Part shown: positions 1-7,803 of the stretch, piece by piece | Layout of the letters: every line of letters starts with the position of its first letter | Numbering within the stretch: the first letter of the stretch is position 1 | Source: Eubacteriaceae bacterium | Lineage (GTDB): Bacteria; Bacillota; Clostridia; Lachnospirales; Lachnospiraceae | Assembly (NCBI GenBank): GCA_910574915.1 | Contig: CAJTCR010000029.1 | Location: 1-62,978, forward strand | Direction of reading: 5' to 3' | DNA: 62,978 nt | The notes under the pieces: generated by a model | What the model was told of the DNA's origin: nothing | Seen by the model: only the letters and a program-made list of their open reading frames with translations | The model's database searches: none | Made by a program: the position numbers and the translations under genes

Positions 1-120
1 GCCTAATCCTTTCTTCAGATTCCACCTCACGATGGACACCCTTGGCTTCGGCTGTATCCTTCCCACTGCCGGGCGGATTGGGGACTTTCACCCGTTAGAA
101 CGTGTGCCCACCGGGCACAC
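1..120 (-). mobile_element. Group II intron 5' end (class C-like), partial
   Basis: Read on the minus strand, this begins with the group II 5' consensus GTGTG at position 120 and continues off the contig edge. The segment with GGGTGAAAGTCCC, CAAGGGTGTCC and GTGGAATCTGAAG matches domain I of class C bacterial introns such as the Bacillus halodurans B.h.I1 type, as I recall that sequence. It is identical over 120 nt to the segment at 62859-62978 in the other orientation. The retron-type reverse transcriptase ORF, domain V and the 3' end lie outside the window. Confidence 0.85.
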
Positions 121-121
121 C

Positions 122-157
122 AAAAACGTACGCGGCGCCGTGCGCTGGCTGCCGCGT
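122..157 (-). terminator. Terminator-like hairpin used as intron insertion site
   Basis: On the minus strand a GC-rich stem (arms at 151-157 and 130-136) is followed by TTTTTG and then directly by the intron. No minus-strand gene lies upstream of it, so it is an orphan terminator or only a hairpin that served as target. Class C introns are known to insert 3' of terminator stem-loops. Confidence 0.6.
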
Positions 158-239
158 GCGAATGGGAAAAAGAATCTGCGGATATAAAATAAAAAACTTT
201 GAATACAATAGAGTAAAAGAGGAAGCACGGGAGCTTTAA

Positions 240-1004
240 ATGAAAGCGAAAAAAAACCGTTATGGTATCGTTCTTTCTGTTACGGTCTTACTTTTTTTTA
301 TGGGAGTGGCAAAACTGCTTACAATGACGGCGGCACAGCAGGAAGAACGCGTATCGTCTGCAAACAGCATTGGCGACGCTACAGGCGAGAGGGAAAAGGT
401 ACTGCCTGACGGTACCGGCAGCCAGGACACAGATACTGCGATTGTGGAGAAGAAAAAGGTTGCGCTGACGTTTGACGACGGCCCGGATTCTGAATATACA
501 CCGATGCTGCTGGACGGACTTGCCGAGCGGAACGTAAAGGCGACTTTTTTTGTCATTGGCAAGCAGGCGGAGGCACAGCCACAGATTATGGAGCGTATGG
601 TAAAAGAAGGCCATTTGATCGGCAACCATACATACAATCATGTGGACATCCGCCACATGACCGAATCGGCAGCAGAAAAAGAGATTATAAAAGCAAATGA
701 AGTCATTGAAAAATACACGGGGGAGGAACCGTGTTTTTTGCGTCCGCCGTTTGGCAGCAGCTCCAGCAAGATGGAAAAGAAAATGGAAATGATCTCCGTA
801 CTGTGGACGATCGATACTATGGACTGGGCATGTCAGAATGAGTCCAAAATATGCAGTACGGTATACCGGGAAATCAAAGAAAACAGCATTATACTGATGC
901 ACGACGAATATCCGACGTCGGTGCGTGCGGCACTGAGCGTAGTTGACAGGCTGCAAAAGGAAGGGTACGAATTTGTGACGGTAGATAAAATCGTGATGGA
1001 TTAG
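240..1004 (+). CDS. Polysaccharide deacetylase (NodB/CE4), membrane-anchored
   Basis: A 254-residue CE4 family deacetylase that probably removes acetyl groups from peptidoglycan or another cell-surface polysaccharide. Residues about 8-28 form an N-terminal membrane anchor or signal, followed by a short linker and the NodB domain from about residue 72. All five family motifs are visible: TFDD (77-80), HTYNH (130-134), RPPFG (168-172), DTMDW (182-186) and LMHDE (209-213). The metal triad Asp80, His130, His134 is intact, so it should be active. Start chosen at the ATG behind an AGGAAGCACGGGAG purine stretch. It stands alone, with its own upstream region next to the intron hairpin, and is followed by the promoter of the two-component system. 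PdaA-like or PgdA-like substrate choice cannot be decided from sequence alone. Confidence 0.88.
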   Translation: MKAKKNRYGIVLSVTVLLFFMGVAKLLTMTAAQQEERVSSANSIGDATGEREKVLPDGTGSQDTDTAIVEKKKVALTFDDGPDSEYTPMLLDGLAERNVKATFFVIGKQAEAQPQIMERMVKEGHLIGNHTYNHVDIRHMTESAAEKEIIKANEVIEKYTGEEPCFLRPPFGSSSSKMEKKMEMISVLWTIDTMDWACQNESKICSTVYREIKENSIILMHDEYPTSVRAALSVVDRLQKEGYEFVTVDKIVMD

Positions 1005-1008
1005 CGGC

Positions 1009-1038
1009 TTGATTTGCAGCACTCCTTTCTAGTATAAT
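1009..1038 (+). promoter_or_regulatory. Sigma-A promoter of the two-component operon
   Basis: TTGATT at 1009-1014 and a perfect TATAAT at 1033-1038, separated by 18 bp. It lies just past the deacetylase stop codon and about 47 nt before the regulator start. Confidence 0.7.
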
Positions 1039-1084
1039 AACAGTAGTGAACCAAAATGCCGAAGGTCGGATAAGGAGGATTGTT

Positions 1085-1774
1085 TTGAGAGTTTTAGTAG
1101 TGGAAGATGCAAAAGATATGAACCGCCTGATTGTAAAGACGTTAAAAAAGACGGGCTACAGTGTAGACGGCTGCTTTGACGGCGAGGAGGCGCAGGACTT
1201 TTTGCTTGGGGCAGAATACGATGCGGTCTTACTCGATGTGATGATGCCAAAGCTGGACGGGTATGGGCTGCTGCGCCGGTTAAGGGAGCAGGGCGTGGAT
1301 ACGCCGGTACTGCTTTTGACGGCGCTGGATGCTGTGGCAGACCGGGTAAAGGGGCTGGATCTGGGAGCGGACGATTACCTGGTAAAGCCGTTTGATTTTG
1401 AAGAACTGCTTGCGCGCATACGGGCGATGACACGCAAGCGCGCAGGCAGCCGCAGCAATGAATTTACGATTGCAGACCTGGTAGTGGACATAAAGCGCAG
1501 GACAGCCGCCAGGAGCGGGGTGGAAATTCCGCTGATCCCAAAGGAATTTACGATTCTGGAATATATGATCCGTAACCAGGGCATCGTGCTTTCCAGGGAA
1601 CAGCTTGAAAACCAGATATGGAACTATGAGTATACGGGCAGCTCCAACAATATGGACGTCTATATCAGCCGCCTGCGCAAAAAGATAGATCACGGTTATG
1701 ACAAAAAGCTGATCCATACGATCCGCGGCGTCGGCTGGGTGCTTCGCGATGATGAACAGGGAGAAAGCATATGA
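1085..1774 (+). CDS. OmpR/PhoB-family response regulator
   Basis: A 229-residue DNA-binding response regulator. The receiver domain has the acidic pocket (VVEDAKD), the phospho-acceptor Asp in LLDVMMP and the conserved Lys in LVKPF. The C-terminal part is a winged helix typical of OmpR/PhoB (TILEYMIRNQG, SNNMDVYISRLRKKI, TIRGVGW). I place the start at TTG 1085, because AGGAGG lies 7-12 nt upstream and the receiver core begins immediately. The longer frame from 1046 would start inside the leader. Its stop overlaps the kinase start (ATGA), so the pair is translationally coupled. The probable targets are the PepSY genes just downstream, whose promoter region carries a spaced direct repeat typical of this family. 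Confidence 0.93.
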   Translation: MRVLVVEDAKDMNRLIVKTLKKTGYSVDGCFDGEEAQDFLLGAEYDAVLLDVMMPKLDGYGLLRRLREQGVDTPVLLLTALDAVADRVKGLDLGADDYLVKPFDFEELLARIRAMTRKRAGSRSNEFTIADLVVDIKRRTAARSGVEIPLIPKEFTILEYMIRNQGIVLSREQLENQIWNYEYTGSSNNMDVYISRLRKKIDHGYDKKLIHTIRGVGWVLRDDEQGESI

Positions 1775-3135
1775 AACACAGGTCGGTCAAGGCAAGGATC
1801 GCGGCATGGATGACGCTTTTGACGGCACTGCTGGGTGTGCTGCTTGTCGTTTTTATGATCGGGATCAGCCATAGCGTCAATGTCCAGACCGCGGCGGCAA
1901 TACTTGAAACGTCTGTGAAAAAAAATCTGGAGCAGATTCAGTTTGCAAAAGGAAAGCCACAGCTTGAAAGTTCCTTCCGCTTTTACCAAAACGGGGTAAC
2001 CACGCTGATCTACAGTAAGCGGGAATCTCTGCTGGCAGGGCAGATCCCGGTCTCCTTTGCGGCAAGCGAACCGTTCCAAAACGGCAGAATACGTACGGTG
2101 GATGAAAAAGAGCTGCGGTATCTGGTACTGGACTTATGGCTGGCTGACGGCTGGGAGAACGGTGTATGGGTGCGCGGTATGATCGAAGCGCCGGAAAGCA
2201 CAGTGGCAGCGTATAATCTAATGAAGGTCGCGCTCGTTGTGCTTCCGGTATTTTTAGCGATGGCAGCGTTTGGCAGCTACTGGATGATCCGCCGGGCATT
2301 TCGCCCGCTGGACAGCATTAACGCTACGGCTGCGGCGATCAACGAAGCGCGCGACTTAAAAAGGCGGATTGGGCTTCCGCCTGGACAGGATGAGTTTTCC
2401 AGGCTGGGCAGCGCCTTTGACCACTTATTCGAACGCCTGGAGCGTTCGTTTGAAGCAGAAAAGCAGTTTACGGCAGATGCATCCCACGAGCTGCGTACGC
2501 CGGTATCCATTATTAAAGGCGCGTGTGACTATGCGCTCAAATACGATGAAACAGAAGAGGACAGGCAGGAAACGCTGGATATGATAAAACGGCAGGCAGA
2601 AAAAATGTCTGTTGTGATTGCGCAGCTTCTTAGTATGACAAGATTAGAGCAGGGGACGGAGCAGGTAGGAATGGAGACGGTGGAGCTTTACCAGTTTTTG
2701 CGGCAGTTGTGCAAAGAACAGGTGTACGACGAAAGCCGTGTCGTACTGACAACACGGCAGGAAGGCATTTATATACAGGCGAATCCGGCGCTGCTTTCGC
2801 GGCTGGTCGTGAACCTGATCGAAAATGCGCTCAAGTATGGGCGCACAGACGGCCATGTATGGCTGTCGGCAGACCGCGAACATGGCGAGGTGCGCCTGTC
2901 CGTAAAAGACGATGGAGAAGGCATTGCAAAAGAACACCAGGAAAAAGTCTGGCAGAGGTTTTACCAGGTGGATACCGCGCACAGCGGCGAGATGGGCGCC
3001 GGGCTGGGACTGCCGATGGTCAGCCAGATCGCGCAGATCCACGGAGGTTTTATGACGCTAGAGAGCGAGCCAGGCGCAGGCTGTACGTTTACGCTTCATT
3101 TGATGGATGGCAGAGAAAAGATCGTGGAAAAATAA
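1771..3135 (+). CDS. Sensor histidine kinase (HAMP, HisKA, HATPase)
   Basis: A 454-residue membrane histidine kinase, partner of the regulator encoded directly upstream with ATGA overlap. TM1 is at about 11-33, a roughly 115-residue extracellular sensor domain follows, then TM2 (about 152-173), a HAMP linker (RAFRPLDSI onward), and the dimerisation helix with phospho-acceptor His239 in SHELRTP. The ATP-binding domain shows the N box (ENALKYG, 351-357), G1 (DDGEGI) and G2 (GAGLGLP). All catalytic motifs are intact. The sensor domain has no recognisable fold; since PepSY proteins follow, it may sense envelope or peptidase-related signals (inference). Confidence 0.93.
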   Translation: MKHRSVKARIAAWMTLLTALLGVLLVVFMIGISHSVNVQTAAAILETSVKKNLEQIQFAKGKPQLESSFRFYQNGVTTLIYSKRESLLAGQIPVSFAASEPFQNGRIRTVDEKELRYLVLDLWLADGWENGVWVRGMIEAPESTVAAYNLMKVALVVLPVFLAMAAFGSYWMIRRAFRPLDSINATAAAINEARDLKRRIGLPPGQDEFSRLGSAFDHLFERLERSFEAEKQFTADASHELRTPVSIIKGACDYALKYDETEEDRQETLDMIKRQAEKMSVVIAQLLSMTRLEQGTEQVGMETVELYQFLRQLCKEQVYDESRVVLTTRQEGIYIQANPALLSRLVVNLIENALKYGRTDGHVWLSADREHGEVRLSVKDDGEGIAKEHQEKVWQRFYQVDTAHSGEMGAGLGLPMVSQIAQIHGGFMTLESEPGAGCTFTLHLMDGREKIVEK

Positions 3136-3149
3136 AAAAAGATGCTGCA

Positions 3150-3182
3150 TTTCATGTACGTTTCATAGTCTTTGGTTAGAAT
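3150..3182 (+). promoter_or_regulatory. Candidate response-regulator operator and promoter
   Basis: TTTCAT occurs at 3150-3155 and 3161-3166, an exact 11-bp period that places both copies on one DNA face, as in OmpR/PhoB-type direct-repeat operators. A TAGAAT -10 element follows at 3177-3182 with no good -35, which fits a promoter that needs an activator bound over the -35 region. Confidence 0.5.
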
Positions 3183-3212
3183 GAGTTTCAGAAACAGGGA
3201 AGGAGAAGATCG

Positions 3213-4061
3213 ATGAAGCAAAAAAATATCCTGTGCGCAGCAGGGCTGGCGATATGTTTGCTGAGCGGCTGTGCCAGCCAGGAAAGCAAAATGGAATATA
3301 TCGGCGCGACGAAGGCGAAAAATACGGCGCTGGAAGCTTCTGGCATGGAAGCGTCGCAGGCAGAGTTTACGTCGGTAGATATGTCGCAGCGCAGCGGCAA
3401 GGACTATTACCGGGTGGAATTTACAGCGCTTGGGGAAGACTATGCTTATGAGATCGATGCCCTTACCGGGGTTGTCATAGATGCAAAAGTGCCCACAGGC
3501 AGTACAAAAGCAGATCTGGATGCGCCAGACGACAGCACGGCAGATGATGCACAAGCAGGCAGCGTCACAGGCGGCAATGCAGAAAACGGTGCAGGCGGCA
3601 GCGCCAGTACCAGCACGATTACAGACAAAGAAGCAAAGACGCGGGCATTGGCTCATGCCGGGCTGACGAGTGAGCAGGTGACGTTTTTAAAAAGCGAGCT
3701 GGATTTTGAAAATGGCAGAAAGGTCTATGAGGTAGAGTTTTATACGGTGGATGGGAAAGAATACGATTATGAAATCGACGCGTCTACCGGAGAGGTCGTC
3801 AGCTATGATTACGATGCCGAGTCTTTTGCTCCGCCTGCATCGCAGGACAGCAAAATATCAGCGCAGAAAGCAAAGGAGCTTGCGCTTGCACAGGTGCCGG
3901 GAGCGTCAGAAAGCGACATCTGGGAGTTTGATACAGATTATGATGATGGCCGTATCGAATATGAAGGCAAGATTATTTATGACGGCATGGAGTATGAATT
4001 TGAAATTGATGCTTACAGCGGTGCTTTTAGAAGCTGGGAAGCAGAACCGATCGATTCATAA
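3213..4061 (+). CDS. PepSY-domain lipoprotein
   Basis: A 282-residue secreted lipoprotein. The signal peptide ends in the lipobox LLSGC (Cys at about residue 23). Three PepSY-like repeats follow, at about 28-90, 130-197 and 212-278. Each starts with a helix of the type AKxxALxxAG and ends in a beta part with YEIDAxTGxV. A linker rich in Ser, Gly, Ala and Asp separates repeats 1 and 2. PepSY domains are known as peptidase inhibitors or regulators acting outside the membrane. Strong ribosome binding site (GGAAGGAGAAG). Position directly behind a two-component system is a common Firmicutes arrangement. The exact target is unknown. Confidence 0.85.
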   Translation: MKQKNILCAAGLAICLLSGCASQESKMEYIGATKAKNTALEASGMEASQAEFTSVDMSQRSGKDYYRVEFTALGEDYAYEIDALTGVVIDAKVPTGSTKADLDAPDDSTADDAQAGSVTGGNAENGAGGSASTSTITDKEAKTRALAHAGLTSEQVTFLKSELDFENGRKVYEVEFYTVDGKEYDYEIDASTGEVVSYDYDAESFAPPASQDSKISAQKAKELALAQVPGASESDIWEFDTDYDDGRIEYEGKIIYDGMEYEFEIDAYSGAFRSWEAEPIDS

Positions 4062-4088
4062 ATTTTTAATTATTCAGGAGGATTGATT

Positions 4089-4820
4089 ATGAAATCAGGA
4101 AAGAAAACAGCAGCATTATTAGCAGCAGGATTTGTATTGGCAGGCAGCCTGGCGTCAGCGCAGGGCGTATTGGCAGCAAAGATTTCGAGTGCGGAGCAGG
4201 CAAGGCAGAAGGCATTGCAAAAAGTGCCGAACGCAGTCGTTACGGATGTGGATTTAGACCGTGAAAACGGGCAGCAGGTCTATGATATCGAGCTTGTCAA
4301 GGGTTCTAAAAAATATGACCTGACTTACCGTGTTTCCGATGGAAAAATGATGGAGTATGGCTGGGAAAAAACAGCCGTCAGCCCGAGCAGCGGCAGTTCG
4401 GTAATCAGTACGCAAAAATGCCGCCAGCTTGCACTGAACAAAGTAAAAAACGGTACGATTACGGCGATTTCGCAAAAGGTAGATGACGGCATTGATATCT
4501 ATAAGGTAAAAATAACGGCAGGGAATAAACGGTATACACTTGAATACCATGCAAGAACCGGAGCGCTGCTCGAATACAAATGGAAGCTTACCGCATCTTC
4601 ATCTTCCAGCGGGCAGAACGGAAAGGTCGATATGGAAAAGGCAAAGCAGATCGCATTAGACGCCGTGCCTGGCGCAACGGTATACAAGGCGGAGTACGAT
4701 GTGGATGACGGCGTGGCGGTATATGAGATTGAGCTTATTAAAGGTAGTTATGAATATGAATTTAAAATCGATGCAAATACGGGTGCGATTTTAGAACAGG
4801 ATAAGGATTGGAGAGATTAA
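4089..4820 (+). CDS. Secreted protein with three PepSY repeats
   Basis: A 243-residue exported protein. The signal peptide spans about residues 1-31 (KKTAALLAAGFVLAG core), with likely type I cleavage near VLAAK rather than a lipobox. Three PepSY-like repeats of about 65 residues follow, each with an N-terminal helix (AEQARQKALQKV, TQKCRQLALNKV, MEKAKQIALDAV) and a YELxI-type strand plus DANTGAILE-like end. ATG 4089 is chosen, 6 nt after AGGAGG; a TTG two codons earlier is too close to the Shine-Dalgarno. It lies 27 nt after the lipoprotein gene and is probably cotranscribed and controlled by the upstream two-component system. It may be a soluble or wall-associated counterpart of the lipoprotein. 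Confidence 0.85.
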   Translation: MKSGKKTAALLAAGFVLAGSLASAQGVLAAKISSAEQARQKALQKVPNAVVTDVDLDRENGQQVYDIELVKGSKKYDLTYRVSDGKMMEYGWEKTAVSPSSGSSVISTQKCRQLALNKVKNGTITAISQKVDDGIDIYKVKITAGNKRYTLEYHARTGALLEYKWKLTASSSSSGQNGKVDMEKAKQIALDAVPGATVYKAEYDVDDGVAVYEIELIKGSYEYEFKIDANTGAILEQDKDWRD

Positions 4821-4835
4821 GGAAGCTTTGCCGGG

Positions 4836-4897
4836 AGGGACGCAGGATGTGGCAATCTGCTCTCCCGGCGGCTCTTCTTAAGTGCTACGAAACAAGC
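4836..4897 (+). repeat. Palindromic intergenic unit, copy 1
   Basis: Contains GGGAGGGACGC, a hairpin between GCCGGGAG and CTCTCCCGGC, then CTTAAGTGCTACGAAACAAG. The same ordered pieces recur at 5412-5490 (minus), 7610-7661 (minus), 45619-45676 (plus) and 45782-45832 (minus). It may also act as terminator of the PepSY operon, though the T run is poor. Confidence 0.6.
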
Positions 4898-4927
4898 TCA
4901 ATATGGTTTGGTTTGTTCGCTGTAGTA

Positions 4928-5093
4928 CTAGTACTCCATCCAGTCAGAAATCGGAGTCTGTGACTGCATGTTCCGCACCATTGCGGCGTTGAAATTTCTA
5001 GCCGATGCCACCGCATCGCCGTCAAAATTTCGCCTAGCACTGGCACGAAACATACATCCCTATACTTCAATTTCTGACTGGATGGAGTACTAG
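4928..5093. repeat. 166-bp element with perfect 24-bp terminal inverted repeats
   Basis: Arms at 4928-4951 and 5070-5093 are exact reverse complements (one arm begins CTAGTACTCCATCC). The interior has no convincing ORF and holds further small inverted pieces (GAAATTTC, GCCGATGC). Size and structure suggest a MITE or a long structured RNA. It is followed by AGAGCGTGTTTGA, which recurs in reverse at 7687-7699. Confidence 0.65.
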
Positions 5094-5135
5094 AGCGTGT
5101 TTGAAAAATGCTTTCTGCCGTTGCGGTTCGCAATT

Positions 5136-5363
5136 TTATTTTGCCTTTACTGGGATATCATAGTCCATTTGTTCATATCCCATTATTTTTTTCGCATGTG
5201 GCGACGTAATTATATTTCCTAATTCTGAACGTGATGTATCGCGTTCAAATCCGTTTTCACTTAGAAACTTGTCTATCTCTGTGTCCATAAGCTCCTTATC
5301 GGTTTTCTGGTCTATGTCGGTTGCTAAATAGATGGGCTGTAAAATCCGGCTGAAATATTGACT
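5136..5363 (-). pseudogene. C-terminal gene fragment, unrecognised
   Basis: The minus strand is open for 75 codons from 5363 to the stop at 5136-5138. Upstream it runs into TGA with no start codon, so it looks like the 3' remnant of a longer gene. An internal ATG at 5288 with AAGGAG three bases upstream could yield a 50-residue protein (MDTEIDKFLSENGF start, DIPVKAK end). The composition is hydrophilic with no membrane segment. I do not recognise the family. It lies among intergenic repeats, which fits a decayed accessory gene. Confidence 0.4.
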
Positions 5364-5386
5364 TCATTTAAGTTTAAATATATACT
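5358..5386 (+). promoter_or_regulatory. Sigma-A promoter upstream of phosphoglucomutase
   Basis: TTGACT at 5358-5363 and TATACT at 5381-5386 with 17-bp spacing. The transcript would start about 140 nt before the gene and would include the palindromic unit at 5412-5490 in its leader. Confidence 0.65.
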
Positions 5387-5411
5387 ATTGCTACCAAATC
5401 AAACTATATCG

Positions 5412-5490
5412 GGCTTGTTTTGGCAGCACTTACGAAGAGAAGCCGGGAGTGGGTGTGTCAATACCCGCTCCTGGCGTCCGTTTATGAAAA
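5412..5490 (-). repeat. Palindromic intergenic unit, copy 2
   Basis: On the minus strand this reads CGGACGCCAGGAG, a hairpin (GAGCGGGT paired with ACCCACTC), then TTCGTAAGTGCTGCCAAAACAAG, matching the other copies piece by piece. It lies in the untranslated leader of the phosphoglucomutase gene, inverted relative to copy 1. Confidence 0.6.
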
Positions 5491-5536
5491 AATGAAACAA
5501 GGTAATGAAAAGAGGGAAAAGAAAGGAAACATCAAA

Positions 5537-7264
5537 ATGGATTACATGAAAATATACGAAAGCTGGTGCAGCGATCCATATTTTGACGATCAGACAAAGG
5601 AGGAGTTAAAAGCGATTGCAGCGGATGCGGCAGAAATCGAAGACCGTTTTTACCGCCGCCTGGAGTTTGGCACCGGGGGACTGCGCGGGGTGATCGGCGC
5701 GGGGACAAACCGGATGAATATTTATACGGTGCGGCAGGCGACACAGGGGCTTGCCAACTATATCCTTGCGCAGGGCGGACAGGAAAGGGGCGTGGCGATT
5801 GCCTATGATTCCAGGCAGATGTCGCCCCAGTTCGCAGAAGAAGCGGCGCTTTGCCTGAATGCGAACGGGATTCAGACATATCGCTTTGAAAGCCTGCGCC
5901 CGACGCCGGAGCTGTCATTTGCAGTGCGTGAGCTTGGGTGCATTGCTGGAATTGTGATTACGGCAAGCCACAACCCAAGGGAATATAATGGCTACAAAGT
6001 ATATTGGGAGGACGGTGCGCAGATTACGCCGCCGCATGATAAAAATATACTGGCAGAGGTTGCCAAAGTCACCGAGTTTTCTGCGGTAAAGACAATGTCC
6101 CGTGAGGATGCGCAGGCGCAAGGCATGTACCGTACGATCGGCAGCGAGATTGACGATCGGTATATGGAGCAGCTCAAAAAACAGAGCATCCATCCAGAGC
6201 TGATTCCGCAAGCGGCGGACAAGATCAGGATTGTCTATACGCCGCTGCACGGTACCGGAAACCTGCCGGTGCGCCGTGTATTAAAGGAGCTTGGCTTTAC
6301 CAATGTCTATGTTGTAAAAGAACAGGAGCTGCCAGACGGCACTTTCCCGACCGTCGCTTATCCAAACCCGGAGGATGAAAAAGCATTTACACTGGCGCTT
6401 GCGCTGGCAAAGGAAACGGATGCAGACCTTGTGCTTGCGACTGACCCGGACGCAGACCGCCTTGGCGTGTATGCAAAAGATACAAAGACTGGGGAATATG
6501 TCAGCTTTACCGGAAATATGTCCGGGATGCTCGTGGCAGAATATGTGTTAAGAGAACGCACAAAGACGGGTACAATGCCAAACCGCCCGGCACTCATAGA
6601 AACGATTGTAACGACCGATATGGCAAAAGCAGTCGCAGCAGCATACGATACTGCGCTGATCGAAGTCTTAACCGGCTTTAAATACATCGGGGAGCAGATC
6701 CGTCTGTTTGAGCAGGAACATACCTATGATTATGTATTTGGTATGGAAGAAAGCTACGGCTGCCTGGCTGGAACATACGCCAGGGATAAAGACGCCTGTG
6801 TAGCGGTAATGATGCTATGTGAAGCAGCGGCATACTATAAGCTGAAAGGAATGACGCTCTGGGATGCGATGCTTGCGATGTACGAAACATACGGCTACTA
6901 TAAAGAAGGACTGGCAACACTCACACTAAAAGGCATCGACGGTGCGAAAAAGATCCAGGATATGATGAGCCAGGCACGCAGCAATCCGCCGAAAACACTT
7001 GGCGGCTACAAAGTGCTTGCTGTGCGCGATTATAAAGAAGGCATCCGCAAAGACCTGGTATCCGGCGAAACAGCACCTGCGGGTCTGCCCGCTTCCAATG
7101 TCCTGTATTACGAGCTGGAAAACAATGCCTGGTGCTGCGTGCGCCCGTCCGGTACAGAGCCGAAGATCAAATATTATTTTGGAGTAAAGGGCACGTCGCT
7201 GGAAGACGCACAGGAAAAGCTGGCGGCATTGGAACAGGATACGAAAAAGAAATGGGATGTGTAA
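5537..7264 (+). CDS. pgcA: Phosphoglucomutase / phosphomannomutase (PgcA type)
   Basis: A 575-residue alpha-D-phosphohexomutase that interconverts glucose-6-phosphate and glucose-1-phosphate in the cytoplasm, feeding nucleotide-sugar synthesis. The active-site serine loop TASHNPREYNG, the metal loop ATDPDADRLGVY, the sugar loop GMEESYG and the C-terminal phosphate loop RPSGTEPK are all intact. Length fits the Firmicutes PgcA group. The start is MDYMKIYESW at 5537, behind AAAGGAAA; an upstream in-frame extension runs through a repeat element and is not real. It has its own promoter at 5358 and a terminator at 7356. Because the polysaccharide locus begins 1 kb downstream and RfbF needs glucose-1-phosphate, it is a natural supplier for that pathway (inference). 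Confidence 0.93.
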   Translation: MDYMKIYESWCSDPYFDDQTKEELKAIAADAAEIEDRFYRRLEFGTGGLRGVIGAGTNRMNIYTVRQATQGLANYILAQGGQERGVAIAYDSRQMSPQFAEEAALCLNANGIQTYRFESLRPTPELSFAVRELGCIAGIVITASHNPREYNGYKVYWEDGAQITPPHDKNILAEVAKVTEFSAVKTMSREDAQAQGMYRTIGSEIDDRYMEQLKKQSIHPELIPQAADKIRIVYTPLHGTGNLPVRRVLKELGFTNVYVVKEQELPDGTFPTVAYPNPEDEKAFTLALALAKETDADLVLATDPDADRLGVYAKDTKTGEYVSFTGNMSGMLVAEYVLRERTKTGTMPNRPALIETIVTTDMAKAVAAAYDTALIEVLTGFKYIGEQIRLFEQEHTYDYVFGMEESYGCLAGTYARDKDACVAVMMLCEAAAYYKLKGMTLWDAMLAMYETYGYYKEGLATLTLKGIDGAKKIQDMMSQARSNPPKTLGGYKVLAVRDYKEGIRKDLVSGETAPAGLPASNVLYYELENNAWCCVRPSGTEPKIKYYFGVKGTSLEDAQEKLAALEQDTKKKWDV

Positions 7265-7355
7265 TGTCTGTGTGAAAGTTATTTTGCTGTGTGTATAGCA
7301 GTCAGATTTGTTAAGTATCTGGAGGCTGTATTCAATTATAAAAGATTGTGTAGAG

Positions 7356-7390
7356 GGATTTGGCTTAAGGCTGAATCCTTTTATTTTTAT
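7356..7390 (+). terminator. Intrinsic terminator after phosphoglucomutase
   Basis: A nine-pair stem (7356-7364 with 7370-7378, two G-U pairs) with a five-base loop, followed by TTTTATTTTTAT. Confidence 0.6.
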
Positions 7391-7395
7391 AGGAA

Positions 7396-7508
7396 GGGAC
7401 ACCGGGAAAGAGGATGTGCCTCCCCTGGCTGCGTCCGTTCCAGACTGCTAAGAATCCCTAAGTATCCTGCTGTTACGTTGTGGCTGCGCACGGTCGCGCC
7501 ACCTAGTA
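7396..7508 (-). repeat. 113-bp intergenic repeat, copy A
   Basis: On the minus strand this aligns without gaps to plus-strand 45925-46037. By hand I count about 20 differences over 113 bp. The best-kept cores are CTTAGGGATTCTTA and CTGGAACGGACGCAGCC. It carries no ORF common to both copies, and substitutions are spread evenly rather than by codon, so it looks like a DNA or RNA structure element. Confidence 0.65.
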
Positions 7509-7609
7509 CAGCGTTGCAGAAATAACAGTGCACATTATTTTTGTCAGCACAAGGCGGAGGAAGGAGGCGATGCCGGGTGCATCGTTGACTGACGACAACG
7601 CAGTGATGG

Positions 7610-7661
7610 CAGAAATGAAGAACAGCCGGGAGAAAGGATGGGTACACTCTGGTGGCGTCCC
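7610..7661 (-). repeat. Palindromic intergenic unit, copy 3
   Basis: Minus strand reads GGGACGCCACCAGAGTG, CCCATCCTTTCTCCCGGCTG, then TTCTTCATT, matching the unit in the other intergenic clusters, closest to 45782-45832. Just past it on the plus strand is the reverse of AGAGCGTGTTTGA (7687-7699), the same tail that follows the 24-bp inverted repeat element. Confidence 0.5.
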
Positions 7662-7803
7662 TTCTTGTAAAAATTTACCAAAGTAACTCAAACACGCTCT
7701 AACATCTTTTCAATTTTTTTAGGTGTTACACGGAAGATGGAATTTCACAAATGAAAAACGAATGATATCTTTTATGAACTTGGTATATTGATATTTCTAT
7801 AAG

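Noticed and set aside
288..1022. Long minus-strand frame opposite the deacetylase gene
   Set aside because: Composition rich in Phe, His, Cys and Arg, no ribosome binding site, and fully opposite a gene with all CE4 motifs; a shadow frame.
5420..5536. N-terminal extension of phosphoglucomutase
   Set aside because: It translates the palindromic repeat unit and has no conserved counterpart; the start with AAAGGAAA at 5537 fits the family.
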